A stretch of DNA of 64,000 bases from Psococerastis gibbosa (GCA_963971405.1 OZ020484.1:42864770-42928769), one strand, 5' to 3'; shown: positions 1-12,080, counted from the stretch's first letter. Numbers and translations are program-made. Notes: generated from the letters alone by a model not told the origin.

Positions 1-869
1 ATTATGTCATTAGACAATAAGGAAGAGCGTAGGTCCCTTGTGAACGCAAACCGGAGATGTTATTAGACAGTGTGGCATTTTGTGGGGTCAACCAGATTGT
101 GGGGTTCAAAAGATGGTGGCTTATTGTTACCTGCCAGATATTCTCTTTCAACTAAAGATAAGATTGTCAGATTATAAGGATATGTCCGAGTAATCTGGGG
201 ATGGGCTTTAAAACAACAGCTCTGACAAAACAACTTCTTGAGGACTAAGGACTGAGGCTGAGGCTTAATAGAGGGTATATAGGAGATACGCCTATAAGTT
301 ACGTTCACTTTATCTAACGTCCGTTCTTGACTGCTCGACCATCCGACGCCTAACCTCCCTGCATATGCCTATACAATATATAGTGGTGGTGTTCTGGAGC
401 TTTTTAATATCGTATCTCATCTTACCACATCCATGCAGAGTACCTATTTAACTCTGTTGAAAGCTACTACAGGCAGGGCAATGAGAGAAGGGAAGATATA
501 GAAATATGAATCTGAGAAGTGACCTTGCGGGGGTGATATGTGGTCGACCTCTACACCAAATCGGTCGCTAATACAGAACCTCCATTCTTGAGCTCTGCTC
601 TATTTCTAATTTCGTGGTCAGCGACATGTCCAGCAACCTCGTCTCTCTCCTACCTGTGTAGTTAGGGTACTCATGAGGATTGGATGGGTCCAATTCTGTA
701 TAAAATTATCCCTTTTACCCCAGATATAAAATAGAAAAGATGGCGCCAAACCTTGCAGCTGACTAGAGCTGATAGCGGTGATAGGGTAAGAGGAAATGCG
801 GGGAAATGGCTAAAGAAATGGCAAAGGTGGGAAAAGGATATGTGACTGAGTTTGTCTGGTTCCAAAATA
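1..869. other. Intergenic, no feature recognised
   Basis: Moderately AT-rich sequence without a convincing open reading frame, RNA gene or repeat that recurs elsewhere in the window. The short ORFs here lack codon bias and splice context. Confidence 0.5.
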
Positions 870-1712
870 AAAGAACCGGTCCGAGTTTACTCGAACATGC
901 TCTCCAATTTATCGATTAGTAGAGAGAAAAAATGATTAATTTCATGGTAAATAATTTTCCTACGGTTAAATTTCGGATATCACGGGGGGGGGGGGGGGGG
1001 TCATCCACCTGACGTCACTGGAGGTGACTTAAATTCTAGATAGGTCAGACCTACACATTACCCAACACAGCAATAATGGCAGGGCATGCAATGCATTTGA
1101 GCGTGAATTTGCTTTAATTTCTTCAACAAAAAAAATTTTTTTGCACAAAACCCAATAGTCTTTTGGAAAACCAAACTATCCAGTTTCATTACTCAATTTA
1201 ACATCTAAGACATGCTTGAAGTTAGAAGACATCGATAGAAAGGTTTCGCAGAAGAATTATTTTTTAGTCATTTTTAATTAAAATTTAGTTATTTTTATTT
1301 TTTTACCCCCAGAAGCAACCTATCAAAGGGCAAGCGACCCCACGCATTTCGTTAATATTAATAACGACTAAAATATATGTGAATTTAAAAGATATCGTTG
1401 GAGCCGTTTTTGAGAAATAATTTTTTTAGACGTTTTTTTGGAGTTTTTTGAGAACGAAACCCCCCCAAATTAAGTTAGCCCCAAATAAAAAATTATTCCG
1501 AGGTATGATTTTTGTGAACCTACATGCCGAATTTCATCAAGATCGACCGAGTAGTTTGCCCGGAAATCGACGCACAGACAGACAGACAGACAGACAGAAC
1601 GACAGACAGACAGACATTTCGTAATAACCACTTTTTTGGGTTCCTGGGACCTCAAAACGTATAAATCCGTTTTCCGCTTTCCTTATACTACGTATAAATT
1701 GGAAAGCAATAA
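870..1712 (+). mobile_element. Element L, copy 1 (about 840 bp, non-coding)
   Basis: It aligns over its full length with 39210-40085 and, on the other strand, with parts of 34466-35345. It begins AAAGAACCGGTCCGAG and ends TATAAATTGGAAAGCAATAA. Subterminal TGCTYTCCAATTTAT at the left is inverted at the right (ATAAATTGGAAAGC). It holds a G-homopolymer near 985-1000 and a (CAGA)n microsatellite at about 1573-1617. There is no coding capacity, so it is presumably a non-autonomous DNA element. Superfamily unknown, because no target duplication could be assigned. Confidence 0.75.
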
Positions 1713-2276
1713 GGAAATGTACAATCCAGTATGCAGGGCTCAGTGGCTGGCTAGCAATTGTCAAATTGACAGCCTTTCATACACTCTATCATACAGACTT
1801 CAGACGTATACCCCCACATGGTTTTTCTGGTAGGCTTGTGGGCGTGAACAAATGAATTGCGTTAACCGGTGTAAATTACTAATTTGGACGTTTAAACCCG
1901 TTATTTGTCATTTAAATTGGATGGGAAGAAAGTAGGTATATTAAACTCCTCTTGCATTGTTGTTCCTCCCACGTGCTGTGGGTAGTTAACTAAGCGAATG
2001 AGTTACCCGACCTGGCAGGTACATGACACTCTCAGCTACCGGTTACTCTCCTGTCTTCTATCTGACAAGTAGAGATACTATCATTTCAAAATATCAGTAG
2101 ACCTACATTACAAACCTGTCGTAAACTTTAATAATATGATTTCAAAATGAAGTCTATTTCACATACCATATACAGTATATACGAGTATAAGGCACTTAGT
2201 CAACTATGAGTTACTGTCTTGCCTTATGTCTGAGATATAGCGGGGCAATGGTTTCATTAAATACGGCTTTGTTTAC

Positions 2277-2576
2277 GAAGAACCAGCAGAATCCAGGCTG
2301 ATGGGCCGCGGTCGATATGAAAAAGAACTTCCAAGCTTTTCGTCAACACATGCGGTCGACATCTTCATTGGCGCTGCGTAGACTTCACTCGTTACGGTGC
2401 CACCGAGGTACGACCTTCACCTTCACACCTTCTAAGCAGCGCCACTGAAGATGTCGGCCGCAGCTCTCGATAAAACGTTAGGAAGTTCATTTTCAAATCG
2501 ACCACGGTCCATCAGCCCGGATTTTACTGTTCTTCGTATGATTCCGGCCGTGAACGACTTTGCAGTTTCCCCACAT
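2277..2576. repeat. Fold-back element J, copy 1
   Basis: The left arm (GAAGAACCAGCAGAATCC, then GGCTGATGGGCC) is the inverse of the right arm (GGCCCATCAGCCC-like, then GATTTTACTGTTCTTC). Internal AAGATGTCGRCCGCAG blocks are also inverted. The right end continues into a CCGGCCGTGAA block that is inverted at the left of copy 2 (5615-5813). It has no ORF. Confidence 0.7.
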
Positions 2577-3145
2577 TGTTTAATTTCGCACGTTCAGAAA
2601 ACACTCTTTGACACCGGTTAAGATTCATTCTATGCTTGGAAACATCTTTTTGCATGCTTGTAATTAAGTCACCAGTTTTTTGCCTTATAAAAATTGACCT
2701 GGATGCGTTTTGGATAAAATTTGGTTGACCTAGGAGGAATTAGTTTCTCCCAAAGAATATAAGACAGGAAATAAGTTGCCCTGATCTGTACCCTATGGGG
2801 TTTTCGCGTCCAAAATAGGGGGCTTCCTCTTAAAGAAAACTCAGACTTCTATTTGGCATTGACTGATAGCTACCTACATAACCTTAAATGTTTCGCAAAT
2901 CATGAAGGGTCTGAAGAACATGTTTTCTTTGGCATTCTCACAATGTTTATGGCAGTCGTGAAGTGCATGTTAAAATGAAATGCTTACTCATCGATGGAGT
3001 TGTGCCAGCCTCTCTCGTTGACCACGACCCTATAAAATTTGCAGAAACCATATAGTTACGCATGCAATACAGTAAGTACAGTGAACTAATCAAATAAAAA
3101 ATCGCCAACAACTCATTGAGTGCGATCATCATTGGAATTGCAGTC
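2577..3145. other. Intergenic, nothing recognised
   Basis: AT-rich sequence. The short ORFs have no support from motifs or splice sites. Confidence 0.45.
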
Positions 3146-3260
3146 ATGGTGACCAAAATAGGGAATTGTAATGCAGTGATTTTCTGTTATCTTCTGCATG
3201 CCGTGTTATGCCGTTCACTCTTCATTGAGTTCCTCCACCTTTGGAGCCAGTTTCACAACC
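3146..3260 (+). repeat. Repeat N, copy 1 (possible tRNA-like SINE)
   Basis: It aligns with 14457-14580: both share GGGAATTGTARTGCAGTG, then TTATGCCGTT, CTCTTCATT and AGTTCCTCC blocks. TARTGCAGTGGT resembles a pol III A box. No clear B box was found, so the SINE assignment is tentative. Confidence 0.5.
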
Positions 3261-4280
3261 AAAGGACAAAAGAGTGCCCTGTACACCTTATCCCGGTGTA
3301 AATATATAGCCGAACTAGGTATATAAAAAAATAGACATGATAACCCATTGAGGGTCCAGACCTGAGGAGAGTTGGAGAGGATCTTCTGCCTTGACCATTG
3401 AAAGAATAGTTTATTTCCATCTTTACAAAAGCAATATGCAATATAAAAAATAGTTTTGCCCTATGTTATATTATGTTATGGGCTGCAACATGCCCGACAG
3501 CTGCGCTTTCCCTTGCCAGTGAAGATAAGGTACCCATTACTGTTGGTTGGAAATTGTTCCTTCCCGTTCATAAGTTAGTTCGGTACTACAAAACACACGC
3601 CAGTAAAAAAAAAAAAAAAAGTAAATAATCATTTACGCCTCAATGCACAAGTCATATTTAAGGACCATAAGGCTCGCCATACCAATTGGAATGCGGGTGA
3701 AAAACGAAAGCCCCGCGCACGATTAGGCCTCTACCACAAAGCACTTGACAATTTTAGATAAACAGTGATGCCAACATCGAAAACATAGACCATTCATGCT
3801 GAGTTGTTTATGCAGCTCACTGTTTTTAGGTACTTTCACCAGCCGGCTTTGTCTCAATCACTCGGTGTTTGTTAGCGAAAGAATAACGCGCCAAAGTGAA
3901 GTAACCTGCCTTGTACATTAGATAATGCACTGTCAAACACGGATTTAAATACGATTATTGGCTGTATTTTACATCTGAGCCTCTGAAAAAATATATCACT
4001 GGAACCGGAGCGTTTTGAATTGAAATGAAATGAATGGTCTTAGGTAATACAGGTATATACAAGCAGTACGAGGTAGTACGAGTGTGTGCACAAGGGGCAG
4101 TCGTCATCTTCGCGGGACTTATTGAGTTTGCGAATGACATGGGTGTTCATTCGTCTTTGTAAAAAAAAAATAATGACTCAAGTATTGGCCACAGAAAGAC
4201 GACAGAAAGATTGCTGGTACAAGACCTCAAGCCGGCACCAAGTAATCTGCAGGAGCTGAAGAAGGAGCCAGAAGAAAAAT
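3261..4280. other. Intergenic with one A-homopolymer
   Basis: A run of about 16 A lies near 3605-3620. Nothing else here recurs in the window or encodes a recognisable protein. Confidence 0.45.
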
Positions 4281-4487
4281 GTCGGGACATGTAGAGCAGT
4301 GGTACAGACTTCGACTTTCACCCGAAAGGTTGTAGGCTCGATTGTCACACTTGCCACATTTTCTAGCCATGCTTTGGAGGGCATGTAAAGCAGGCGGTAG
4401 TGTGGTACCGGGTCTTCCTATAGTTGAGTGAAAGAGAGGGCTTTATAGCCCTAGCTCCGCTAGGTTGGCTTAGTAATACAACCAAAT
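4281..4487 (+). mobile_element. SINE-A copy (tRNA-derived SINE)
   Basis: The head contains an A-box-like GTAGAGCAGTGGTACAGACT and a degenerate B box about 45 bp later. The tail is the shared block ending CCGCTAGGTTGGCTTAGTAAT followed by an A/T-rich end. The family also occurs near 10801, 15709, 35914, 40095, 41198, 56250, 57970 and 63017. This copy carries a small insertion after GCAGGCGGT. Confidence 0.85.
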
Positions 4488-5061
4488 AGGTCAATATTTA
4501 GTTATTTAGTTATTAAAAAATAATGTTGAACCTAGTTTTGTTGTGATTATAGTATTCGTAGTATATTTATGATTTTTCACTACAGCTAACTCATCCGTTT
4601 GCAATACAATATGTTGAAATATTTACATCTACAATATTAAAAAGCCTCAACGTATTCCGTACAACTCGGTGATAGAAGATTAAGGATAGAAATAAAGTCG
4701 GATATTAAATTAAACTCAATTGCGTACCGGCTCGGTCCCATATCTGTTCAGTAGCCATTACGCGCTTCCATATCACCACGAAGAGCCTCTTCGCCTCTGA
4801 GATCATAAGCCATTACTCAGATGCTCAGCTACTTTGAAGCTACTTCTTTCTACAAATATCTATATTATAGCTATGTGATACATATTTCCAGTGGCATTAG
4901 TGTTTCCGTAAAAAACGGGTTGGCGGCGAAGTGGGGTTGCCCGTATATCCCAGTACTCTTCAGCCGGCATAGTTGTAATATGAAGCGTGGATTGTGGAAC
5001 TGGAAATAAAAACTGGGTTAACCGCCGAAATCATTATTTTGAGTTATCACGATTTTTCTAA

Positions 5062-5440
5062 GGCGCCCATTCCATTGACCGGCTAGGGCTATTTCCAAAA
5101 ACAGTGACGTGGTAGCAGATATTCAAGACTTAGGTTCCGTTTCCACTCGCATTGCAGAATGCAAATGACATTGACGGAAATTAGAATTTTTCTTTTTATA
5201 GAAATCTATTAAAATGTTTGTACTTAACATATCCCATGACGCCATTTTTTAATTTTAGTTTGTTTGTTTGTGATTTTACTGTATAATCATTGATCAATTT
5301 TAACTATGGCATAGAGGAAAATAAACATTTCCGTCAATTCTGCAATGCGAGGTCGGAGGAAACGCCACCTAAGTCTTGAATGTCTACTACCACGTCACCG
5401 TTTTTGTAAATAGCCCTAGCCGGTCAATGGAATGGGCACC
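5062..5440 (+). mobile_element. TAA-type MITE, copy 1 (PIF/Harbinger-like)
   Basis: A 379-bp element beginning GGCGCCCATTCCATTGACC and ending in the inverse (GGTCAATGGAATGGGCACC). The terminal inverted repeat continues through AGCCCTA...GACGTGGTAGCAGA. It is flanked by TAA on the left and TAT on the right. It has three near-identical relatives (17515, 18920, 26072). A three-base TWA target duplication with GG...CC ends is typical of PIF/Harbinger (Tourist-like) MITEs; that assignment is inference. Confidence 0.85.
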
Positions 5441-5614
5441 TATGCCATAAGTATAACATCATATGACACACATGCCATCTATTTACCAACTGCAACTACA
5501 AATTTGCCACTGTCGCTTGGTGCCGTTTTCAGGACATTGGGGGGGGGGGGGTCACTTGGATCGTATTTAAGTGATAAAACTAATTTCGAATTTTTTGCGG
5601 TTAACCCGGTTTTT

Positions 5615-5813
5615 GTAACTGCAAAGGCTTTCACGGCCGGACTCAAATGAAGAACCAGTAGAATCCGGGCTGATGTGCCGTGGTCGAATTGAAAGTGAAC
5701 TTCCAAACGTTTCGTCAACATCTGCGGTCGACATCTTCAGTTGTACCTCGGTGGCTCCTCAGCGAGTTTCAATTCGACCATGGCCCATCAGCCCGGATTC
5801 TACTGGTTCTTCA
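5615..5813. mobile_element. Fold-back element J, copy 2, with direct-repeat flanks
   Basis: Arms GAAGAACCAGTAGAATCC / GGATTCTACTGGTTCTTC enclose inverted GGTCGAATTGAAA-type blocks. The element is bounded by a 13-bp direct repeat TAACCCGGTTTTT at 5602-5614 and 5814-5826, which looks like a target-site duplication in the arm of the older fold-back. A CTTTCACGGCCGG block at its left matches the end of copy 1 in inverse orientation. Confidence 0.7.
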
Positions 5814-5840
5814 TAACCCGGTTTTTATTTCCACACTTCA

Positions 5841-7177
5841 TGTAATATTCAGGGCATCACTTGATCTGCTTTTGTGCAAAATCATAAATTACAAGTAGAC
5901 AGAGCTATCAGTGAAAACATGTTTCTGTGCCTTTTGAAATAGCAGTATTGTATGTACATAACAGCGTTAGGCTACAGAGTGAAAACACTGAAAAGTCCGC
6001 AGTATGGCCAAACAGTATTATTAAACCATTACTTTCATTATTTTTCTATACATATATATTCAATTTCTTCGGAAATAACAACACAACCATTTTACGTGTA
6101 GGACAATAAACCATATACGTCAAAAAATTTTACAACCCCAAGTAATCCCGGCCAAGTTTTTAAAAATTTACGCAATCACAGTTACAAAACAAGCCATAAA
6201 AAAATTGAGCTTTTTCGTTATGAATACAAAAGTAAGCTTTAAAATTTTCCTCCGTATGCGTGCCGTTCAATATTGAAAGGAAGCATAGGGGAGACCGTAA
6301 TTTATTTTTTATTATCGTGCAGGGGTGTTCTAAAAGAAAAATAAAGTGAAGAGCGGAAAATTAAAGGGATTCATTTACAATTTGTGGGAAAGTTTTCTAC
6401 TTTATCATTCGTGCTCTTTATCTTGAAGGAATAATTTGTCATTGAATTAGAAATGCTGATTATCCCAAGTTTTTATGGGGGAACCGGTAGGAGCATCTTT
6501 CTTTCTAAGAATGGGGGCTTATGTAAGAGCCCGCCCCTTCTAAATTCACGTTTAAAAGCCGGTGAAAAATAATTTACTTGGCTTCCATAGTGAGCAATCA
6601 CGGGTTTTTTTCGTATTTTTTATCGTTTGAATTCTGCTGACGCGTAAAAAAGATTTAAGTGTAACTCATCGGTACGGCTTGTGAAAGCATAGTGCTTCTT
6701 ATTGGAATCTCTGACTTGCAGCAACTTATCAAAGTGAACAATCAGAATACAGAGAATTAATTAAGGTACTGTCATGAGTGCCGTGTCATGTTCGATGGTT
6801 TCAATAAAAGTGAAGAGCTTGGTTACAAACGTGGCCAACTCCATTTTTTCACAAGATGAGGTTTTGATCCGACTTTGCAGAAAATTTTAATGTCCACCTG
6901 TACGTTGTAAAATAAAATGGCAAAAGCAGCCAGATTGCGCACAGAAGCGCTGAGAAGTCTAGGGTTAGCTATAAACTTAATGCAATTTTCAACAGAAAAT
7001 CCGCTCTCCTGAAAAATTCTACAACTTGGAGTTGGCCATGTTTGTAAACAGCCTCCTCAAGTGTCCATGATAGAAACCCATCAGAAACCAGAATACACTA
7101 ACAATTTCTGATACGAGTTGGTAAGAGTGTGTGGCGGTTACTGATTGGCTACGCTGCTGGGATGAATCATACCCAGA
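5841..7177. other. Intergenic, no feature recognised
   Basis: AT-rich anonymous sequence with no recurrent repeat, RNA gene or protein motif that I can support. Confidence 0.45.
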
Positions 7178-7340
7178 TTTTTCATCTTCTTCTGGCACTA
7201 CAGTCCTTGATGAGCCTTGGCCTGCTCAACAACACTCCTCCAGTCATCTCGGTTCTGTTCAACGCTCCACCATCTACGGACTCCTAACTCACGAAGGTCA
7301 GTTTCCAACTCATCCTTCCAGACTGTTGGAAAGCAAAAAA
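7178..7340 (+). repeat. Repeat E, copy 1
   Basis: Shares GATGARCCTTGGCCTGCTCA, CAATCATCTCGG-like, CCACCATCTACG and ACTCCTAACTC blocks with the minus-strand copy at 33644-33775. The 132-residue ORF across it (7131-7529) is low-complexity and has no recognisable domain, so it is not called a gene. Confidence 0.6.
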
Positions 7341-7735
7341 CAGGACCTGGTCCAGGGGCTGACACTGCTTTCTGACCTAAGAGGAAGTGTACCCAGAGGA
7401 CCCAGAGTGAAACTTCCAGTTACGAAAAGGAGGCGAACCCGGCTAGCCGCAAGAATTAGCCGCTTTTGCCCTAAAAAAAACTTTAATAGCTCTACAAGGG
7501 ACAATCTATTGAGGAGTGGCAGAGGATGACGTTCCAATTTGGAATGTTGCAACAGGCTGGATGGTCGTGTTTTTTTCCAAAAGGTGAATGAATGTAAGAC
7601 ACCCATTAGGGTTGAGTGGAAATTTTATTCTATTATGTCGAGTTCTGGTCATTACAGTTACTTCTTAACTTCTTACACGGTTAATATAAGTACTACAAAA
7701 TTAAATATATTTGCTTTCCTATTTATACAATTGTA

Positions 7736-7768
7736 AGTAGAATAGAATAGAATAGAATAGAATAGAAA
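7736..7768 (+). repeat. Pentanucleotide microsatellite (AATAG)n
   Basis: About six tandem AATAG units visible directly. Confidence 0.9.
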
Positions 7769-7804
7769 GTCCATATTGCACCGATTTTCAATACAATAGC
7801 GTAA

Positions 7805-7960
7805 ATAATATATAATATCGTATAGTATAAGGAAACCTCTGTGATGTTTGAAATTGTCGATTTCGGGATTTCAATGGATGTAAACGTTTTGAGGTCCCAG
7901 GACGTAAAAAAAGTTTTTCTTTCGAAATGTCTATCTCAGCGGATGACGCTTTTAACATCA
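7805..7960 (-). repeat. Diverged fragment of element L right end
   Basis: GTATAGTATAAGGAAA, GATTTCGGGATTTCAA, CGTTTTGAGGTCCCAG and TTTCGAAATGTCT correspond to the end region of element L as read on the minus strand (compare 34975-35085). Confidence 0.6.
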
Positions 7961-8807
7961 TGGTAGCCTGCGGTGCAACGGTAAGTAAGTTACGGTAAGT
8001 AACTCAAAAACCGTCCCAAACATTCCTTCAAATTGCATTCAGATTGAAGCCGAACTAGTATTTCCACGTTTTGACTGACTCTTGTAAATCTCAGCTCAGA
8101 GCAATCGAAATGAAATAATGATGTTCTATAATTGGTTTCTCGTTCCTTGGGTTGGAGGCCTGTGTCTCAACAGACCAATTTACAGTAATTGTCTGAATGA
8201 CCAGCCAGATTTCCGACACATGGTCGAATGGCCCCGTAGAGTTCACTTTGTAAACATAGCCGACCGTTGTGCAGGGGAAAGACCGCATTGAAGGATACAT
8301 TGGGAGCAGGGGGAGAGAGGGGTCGACATTTACCGTAACAAAAATGGATTTCGCCTCCAGTGACAATGAGCCAATCAAATCAATGCAGTCATTGCGAAAC
8401 ATCTGCCCTTTCGATGAGGTTCCATAAAAATGCTAATTTTATGTCTATTAATTAGTACAATAATGATATTGTAAATCAATAGAAAGGTTGATAATACGCC
8501 GGAGATAATTAACATTTAACCCTCCCCCCTCCCAACCTTTCGAAAGGGGTTAGTAGATATATGGTGGGGGGGGGGGGCTGTTTGCTGCGGTCAAAAGGTA
8601 ACCAGTAAGATAACCATCGGTACCGCACAGTATGCGGAAACATCGTTCCTTGGATTATTACATGCAGGACTGCAGGAGGCGATACTTTTCGTTTCTCATC
8701 ACATCGTGGAAGTAAGTTTCCTTTTCTTAACCGTCAGATAGGCATTAGGCACACGATCCTCCAACATACCCTAACTGCAGTACCGTATGAAGGTTTCATT
8801 ATCAAGC
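7961..8807. other. Intergenic with one G-run
   Basis: The 103-residue minus-strand ORF at 8091-8402 has no motif I recognise and no splice support. A G-run lies near 8563-8576. Confidence 0.4.
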
Positions 8808-8900
8808 CCCCATAAATTTCGCACCCTCCTCGCTAGCCCCCCCCCCCCCCCCTCCTCGCCCCCCTGATGCAAAATACTAGGCCCACTTATGCAATGGGGC
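8808..8900 (-). repeat. Element M end fragment with C-run
   Basis: CATAAATTTCGC, a C-run of about 18, GCAAAATACTAGG and CACTTATGC parallel the end of element M at 18600-18672 (ATAAATTTCGCCCC, C-run, AAAATCCTAAGTCCGCCTATGC). Confidence 0.45.
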
Positions 8901-9225
8901 ACACTGTTTATTTAACTCTTCATTCGTTTCCCAGACTAACGATACACGTTCAATAACGCGAAATTCCGTTTGCAAAACTGTAGCGAATGGGGAACTAATC
9001 ATGGCTGGGGTTGTCCATAAATGACGTGGTTTAATTTGTTGGGTGATGGCATGCAATATGTCTACCCGACAGCCTCACAGCCCCAGCTGGCCGCAATATT
9101 TCCATTTTCAACTCGCTGACTTTATTAGTTTAAGGTGGGACTATTGCTCTCTTGTCTGTCTGTCTCTCTCGCTCTCTCTTTTTGAAATATTTGTCATTCA
9201 TGGATCAGCTGGCCAATTAGCTTCT

Positions 9226-9655
9226 AATTGAGTTTCCTATTTTCAAATGGGTCTATCTCCGTTTGATCTTACTTTTCAGGACAGCTAGAAAACCGACTCT
9301 CTCTCAAATTCCTTCTTCCCCCTTAACTCGCAATAATTAATTAATTAATAATTATTATTATTATGTGAGCGCCATGTTTGTTGTTGTTAGCACGTGATTA
9401 GGCCTACAATGGCAAACGCTGATTGACTGAGGTGGAGCTAGCTAGTACGATTTGATCTAAGAAAAGGACGGAGATAGATTTGCTTAAAAATAAGTCTACC
9501 TTTAGAGGAGCATTTAACATAAGGGAAACTTTTTTTTAAGCCAAAGTGTTACGTCTATCGAAATTCGATAGGCCCTTAAACAAGGAATCCAACCCAATCA
9601 AAGACTCTTATTAAAAAGAAATACTTAGACCCATTTGAAAATAGGCAACTCAATT
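9226..9655. repeat. 430-bp fold-back with 28-bp arms
   Basis: AATTGAGTTTCCTATTTTCA and onward to GGGTC at 9226-9253 is inverted at 9628-9655, with one clear mismatch. Degraded arm sequence extends a little further outside. The interior contains an (AATT)/(ATT) simple repeat near 9334-9363. No ORF and no clear target duplication. Confidence 0.65.
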
Positions 9656-10132
9656 TCTGCCAAATTACCGTATACGTTTAAATCAACGCTATTTTGGCAA
9701 ACAATAAGTCAGTATTCTACTTCTTCAGTGAATGCCCACCCGTCTGTGTACATGTACATCCATACTCTCGTTCCTAAGAAGTCTTCGTTGTTCCCTTGTA
9801 GGGAAGTAGGCTGAACAGAAAATATAAAAGTAGGTACCTACATTCCAAGTAACAATAAATACCCCTGGAGGGCCTGATTTCGGTGGGGGCAGTCTAGGTA
9901 GAGCAGTATCTCTTTCCCTAAATTTTTGAATTTCTAAACTTTGACTCTCCGGGGGTTTCTTTTTCTAACACACTGGTAACATAGGAACTCTCTGCCATAC
10001 CGTTATACGATATAGGGGCGTGATGTAGGGCTAGACTAGGCTGGGTACATTAGACTAACTTTTAATTTGGGTGATTATTAACAAATTCAAAATATTTGCC
10101 TGCAGTTTGTTTATTTACGTTTAACTACAATT

Positions 10133-10182
10133 TGTGTGTGTGTGTGTGTGGGGGGGGAGGGGGGGAGGGGGGGGTTGTACAT
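10133..10182 (+). repeat. (GT)n followed by a G-rich tract
   Basis: About eight GT dinucleotides lead into interrupted G-runs. Confidence 0.85.
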
Positions 10183-10354
10183 ACTCAAGAAATAATTATT
10201 CATATTATAAGAAACAATCACGAGACCTATATTTATGAGAATGTTGAGAGTAGGTTATTTTTGGTTTAGGGGGGGGGGGCAGCCCAGCCACTCGTTATAA
10301 GCCAACACACCAATTTATCCGATGTCGCTACGCGAAAGTTTTGTAGGGCCTATC

Positions 10355-10410
10355 AAGGGGGGGGGGGGTCCGGACCCCATGGACCACCCCGCTGGGCACG
10401 GCCATGGGGC
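10355..10410 (+). mobile_element. Solo right end of a G-tract hAT-like MITE
   Basis: A G-run, then GTCCGGACCCCATGGACC and GCTGGGCACGGCCATGG, parallel the right end of the intact element at 22382-22526 (GTCCGGACCCCCTGGACC ... CTGGCTACAGCCTTGG). No left end or target duplication was located. Confidence 0.4.
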
Positions 10411-10800
10411 CTATGCTATTTTTAATTTTAATTTTTTAATTTGCCTTTAGTCAAATAGGAAAACATTTTGTGACTAACCATAGGGGGAGGTTATCCTAAA
10501 ACTTTTTTTTTTTCATGACTGCAGGAAGGGGAAGCTACTAGACAGATTAGAGTGTATTGAAATTTAAAAAAAAGCATTGTTTAATGGTTGTAATCTGGTA
10601 AATGACATAACTTTCATACATCCTTCCCCACTCCTCGACCTGGCTGCAACTGTTCCCCTCCCCCCTCCCATGGTTTAGAGCTTAATGTCAGGCAGAAACT
10701 TGTTAGTTTGATGATGGTGTAACACCGAATCAGCTGTAACTGATTTTTAATTTTTTAACTTTTAACAATAAATAAATAAATTAATAAATATCGACTTTTT

Positions 10801-10992
10801 TTGTTCTATTACTAAGCCAACATAGCGGAGTTAGGGCTATAAGCCCTCTCTTACACTCAACTAGGAAAGCCCGGGACCGCCTGCTTTACATGCCCTCCGA
10901 AGCATGGCCAGAAACTACAGCAAGTGTGGGACTCGAACCAACAACCTATCGGGTGAAAGTTGGAGTCCGTTCCACTACTCTACATGTCCTGA
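10801..10992 (-). mobile_element. SINE-A copy, minus strand
   Basis: Read on the minus strand: GGACATGTAGAGTAGTGGAA head, B box in the GGTTCGAGTCCCACACTTGC position, GCTTCGGAGGGCATGTAAAG, then the CCGCTATGTTGGCTTAGTAA tail. Near full length. Confidence 0.88.
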
Positions 10993-10999
10993 TAATATA

Positions 11000-11929
11000 T
11001 ATGTTCATGTGGAAATTGTGCAAATTTGTTTGATTTTAATACTTTACACATAAAGTTTCGTTTCCACGAAGTCACGAGAGAAACACTATATAGGATTATC
11101 CCAAGAGCTTATAGTGAGATAAGCCCCCCTTAAACTTAGTGGCTGGATAAGTTTCCATAGTCGGAAACGGTCTTAATGAGAACCTACATACCTACTCTAT
11201 CCTATGTAATGTCACTCATAAACAACATCATGGGTTCCCATTATTCTCCTAAACACAGGTATACTATAATACGAGTATACTCCTATTGCATAAAATCTAG
11301 GAAACACAATGTTCCATCCGGTGGAACTGCGTCTCGACGACAGCGGAAGTATGTTTTACAAATTATTATACCTGCAGACATGACAACAATTATTTTATTT
11401 ACTGTGTTACCCAGGCATAGGCGCGGCATGACATCCCAACGAGTAACAAAGGGGTCTATACTTATGCAAAACAAGTGCTGAGTTACAAATAAAAGGGTAT
11501 ATAAGAGCGAGGGAAGGGAAGGGCAAACACACACAGCATGGAGTACCAACATGAATATTTTATCAAGAGTTAGCGTTATTAAGAACATTAGCATGTAAAA
11601 TGATTCATCTTGCAAGAAACAGGGGTACAGGAATCGTCATGTCTGGGGGAATGGCAAATGAAATTTAAACCGCGGGTAGGGGGAGGGGATGTAACAGCGC
11701 ATGGTTACTATTCTTATATAGTTTAAATTTATTCATCGTCATAGGTATTCTTCAAATGCTTTTAAATCACTTTCTTCTTTTTTCACTTTTCATAAGAAAG
11801 AGTAAGAAAGAATGAAGAGCTAGGAATATGGAGTTGCATATAGTTAGGTAGAGCACAAGCTCGTTCTTGGTTTAGTCAAGCTAGCGCCTATATATTGCAG
11901 GATAATATGGTATATAACACTGACATTGA
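11000..11929. other. Intergenic, no feature recognised
   Basis: The overlapping ORFs on both strands at 11176-11615 are mutual shadows without motifs or splice context. Confidence 0.4.
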
Positions 11930-12080
11930 ACTAACTTTGGTTGAAGAGGTAACCTTCTCGTTACAACCGAAATTAGGGGATATAGAAAAAAACTGGACTT
12001 GGCAAGATTCGAACCTATGATCTACGTTTCGTATTAACTGCTTATAACGCCTGTTAAAATGTCAACGCATTACCAATAAT
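11930..12080 (-). mobile_element. SINE-B copy 1 (second tRNA-like SINE family)
   Basis: Minus strand: a B box GGTTCGAATCTTGCC is followed by AAGTCCAGTTTTTTTC, then a TTACCTCTTCAACCAAAG tail. The same order occurs at 32598-32740, and partly at 60057-60150 (GAGTTCGAATCCCGCC, AAGTCCAGTTTTTTTC). Confidence 0.75.

Larger units (their letters stand above)
4975..5840. repeat. Large fold-back element holding two younger insertions
   Basis: The left arm (about 4975-5050: GGAAATAAAAACTGGGTTAACC, then CGAAATCATT and GTTATCAC) is inverted in the right arm (GTGATAAAAC, TTTCGAA, then TTAACCCGG and TTTTTATTTCC, about 5570-5840). A TAA-type MITE sits between the arms (5062-5440) and element J copy 2 sits in the right arm (5615-5813). 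A G-run occurs near 5541-5552. The arms are diverged, so the outer boundaries are approximate. Confidence 0.5.

Noticed and set aside
1470..1764. Ser/Val/Cys-rich ORFs with SVCLSVCLSV-type repeats (also near 34624 and 39856)
   Set aside because: Translations of the (CAGA)n/(CTGT)n tract of element L.
7131..7529. 132-residue plus-strand ORF
   Set aside because: It begins before and runs through repeat E, with Ser/Arg-rich low-complexity translation, no motif and no splice context.
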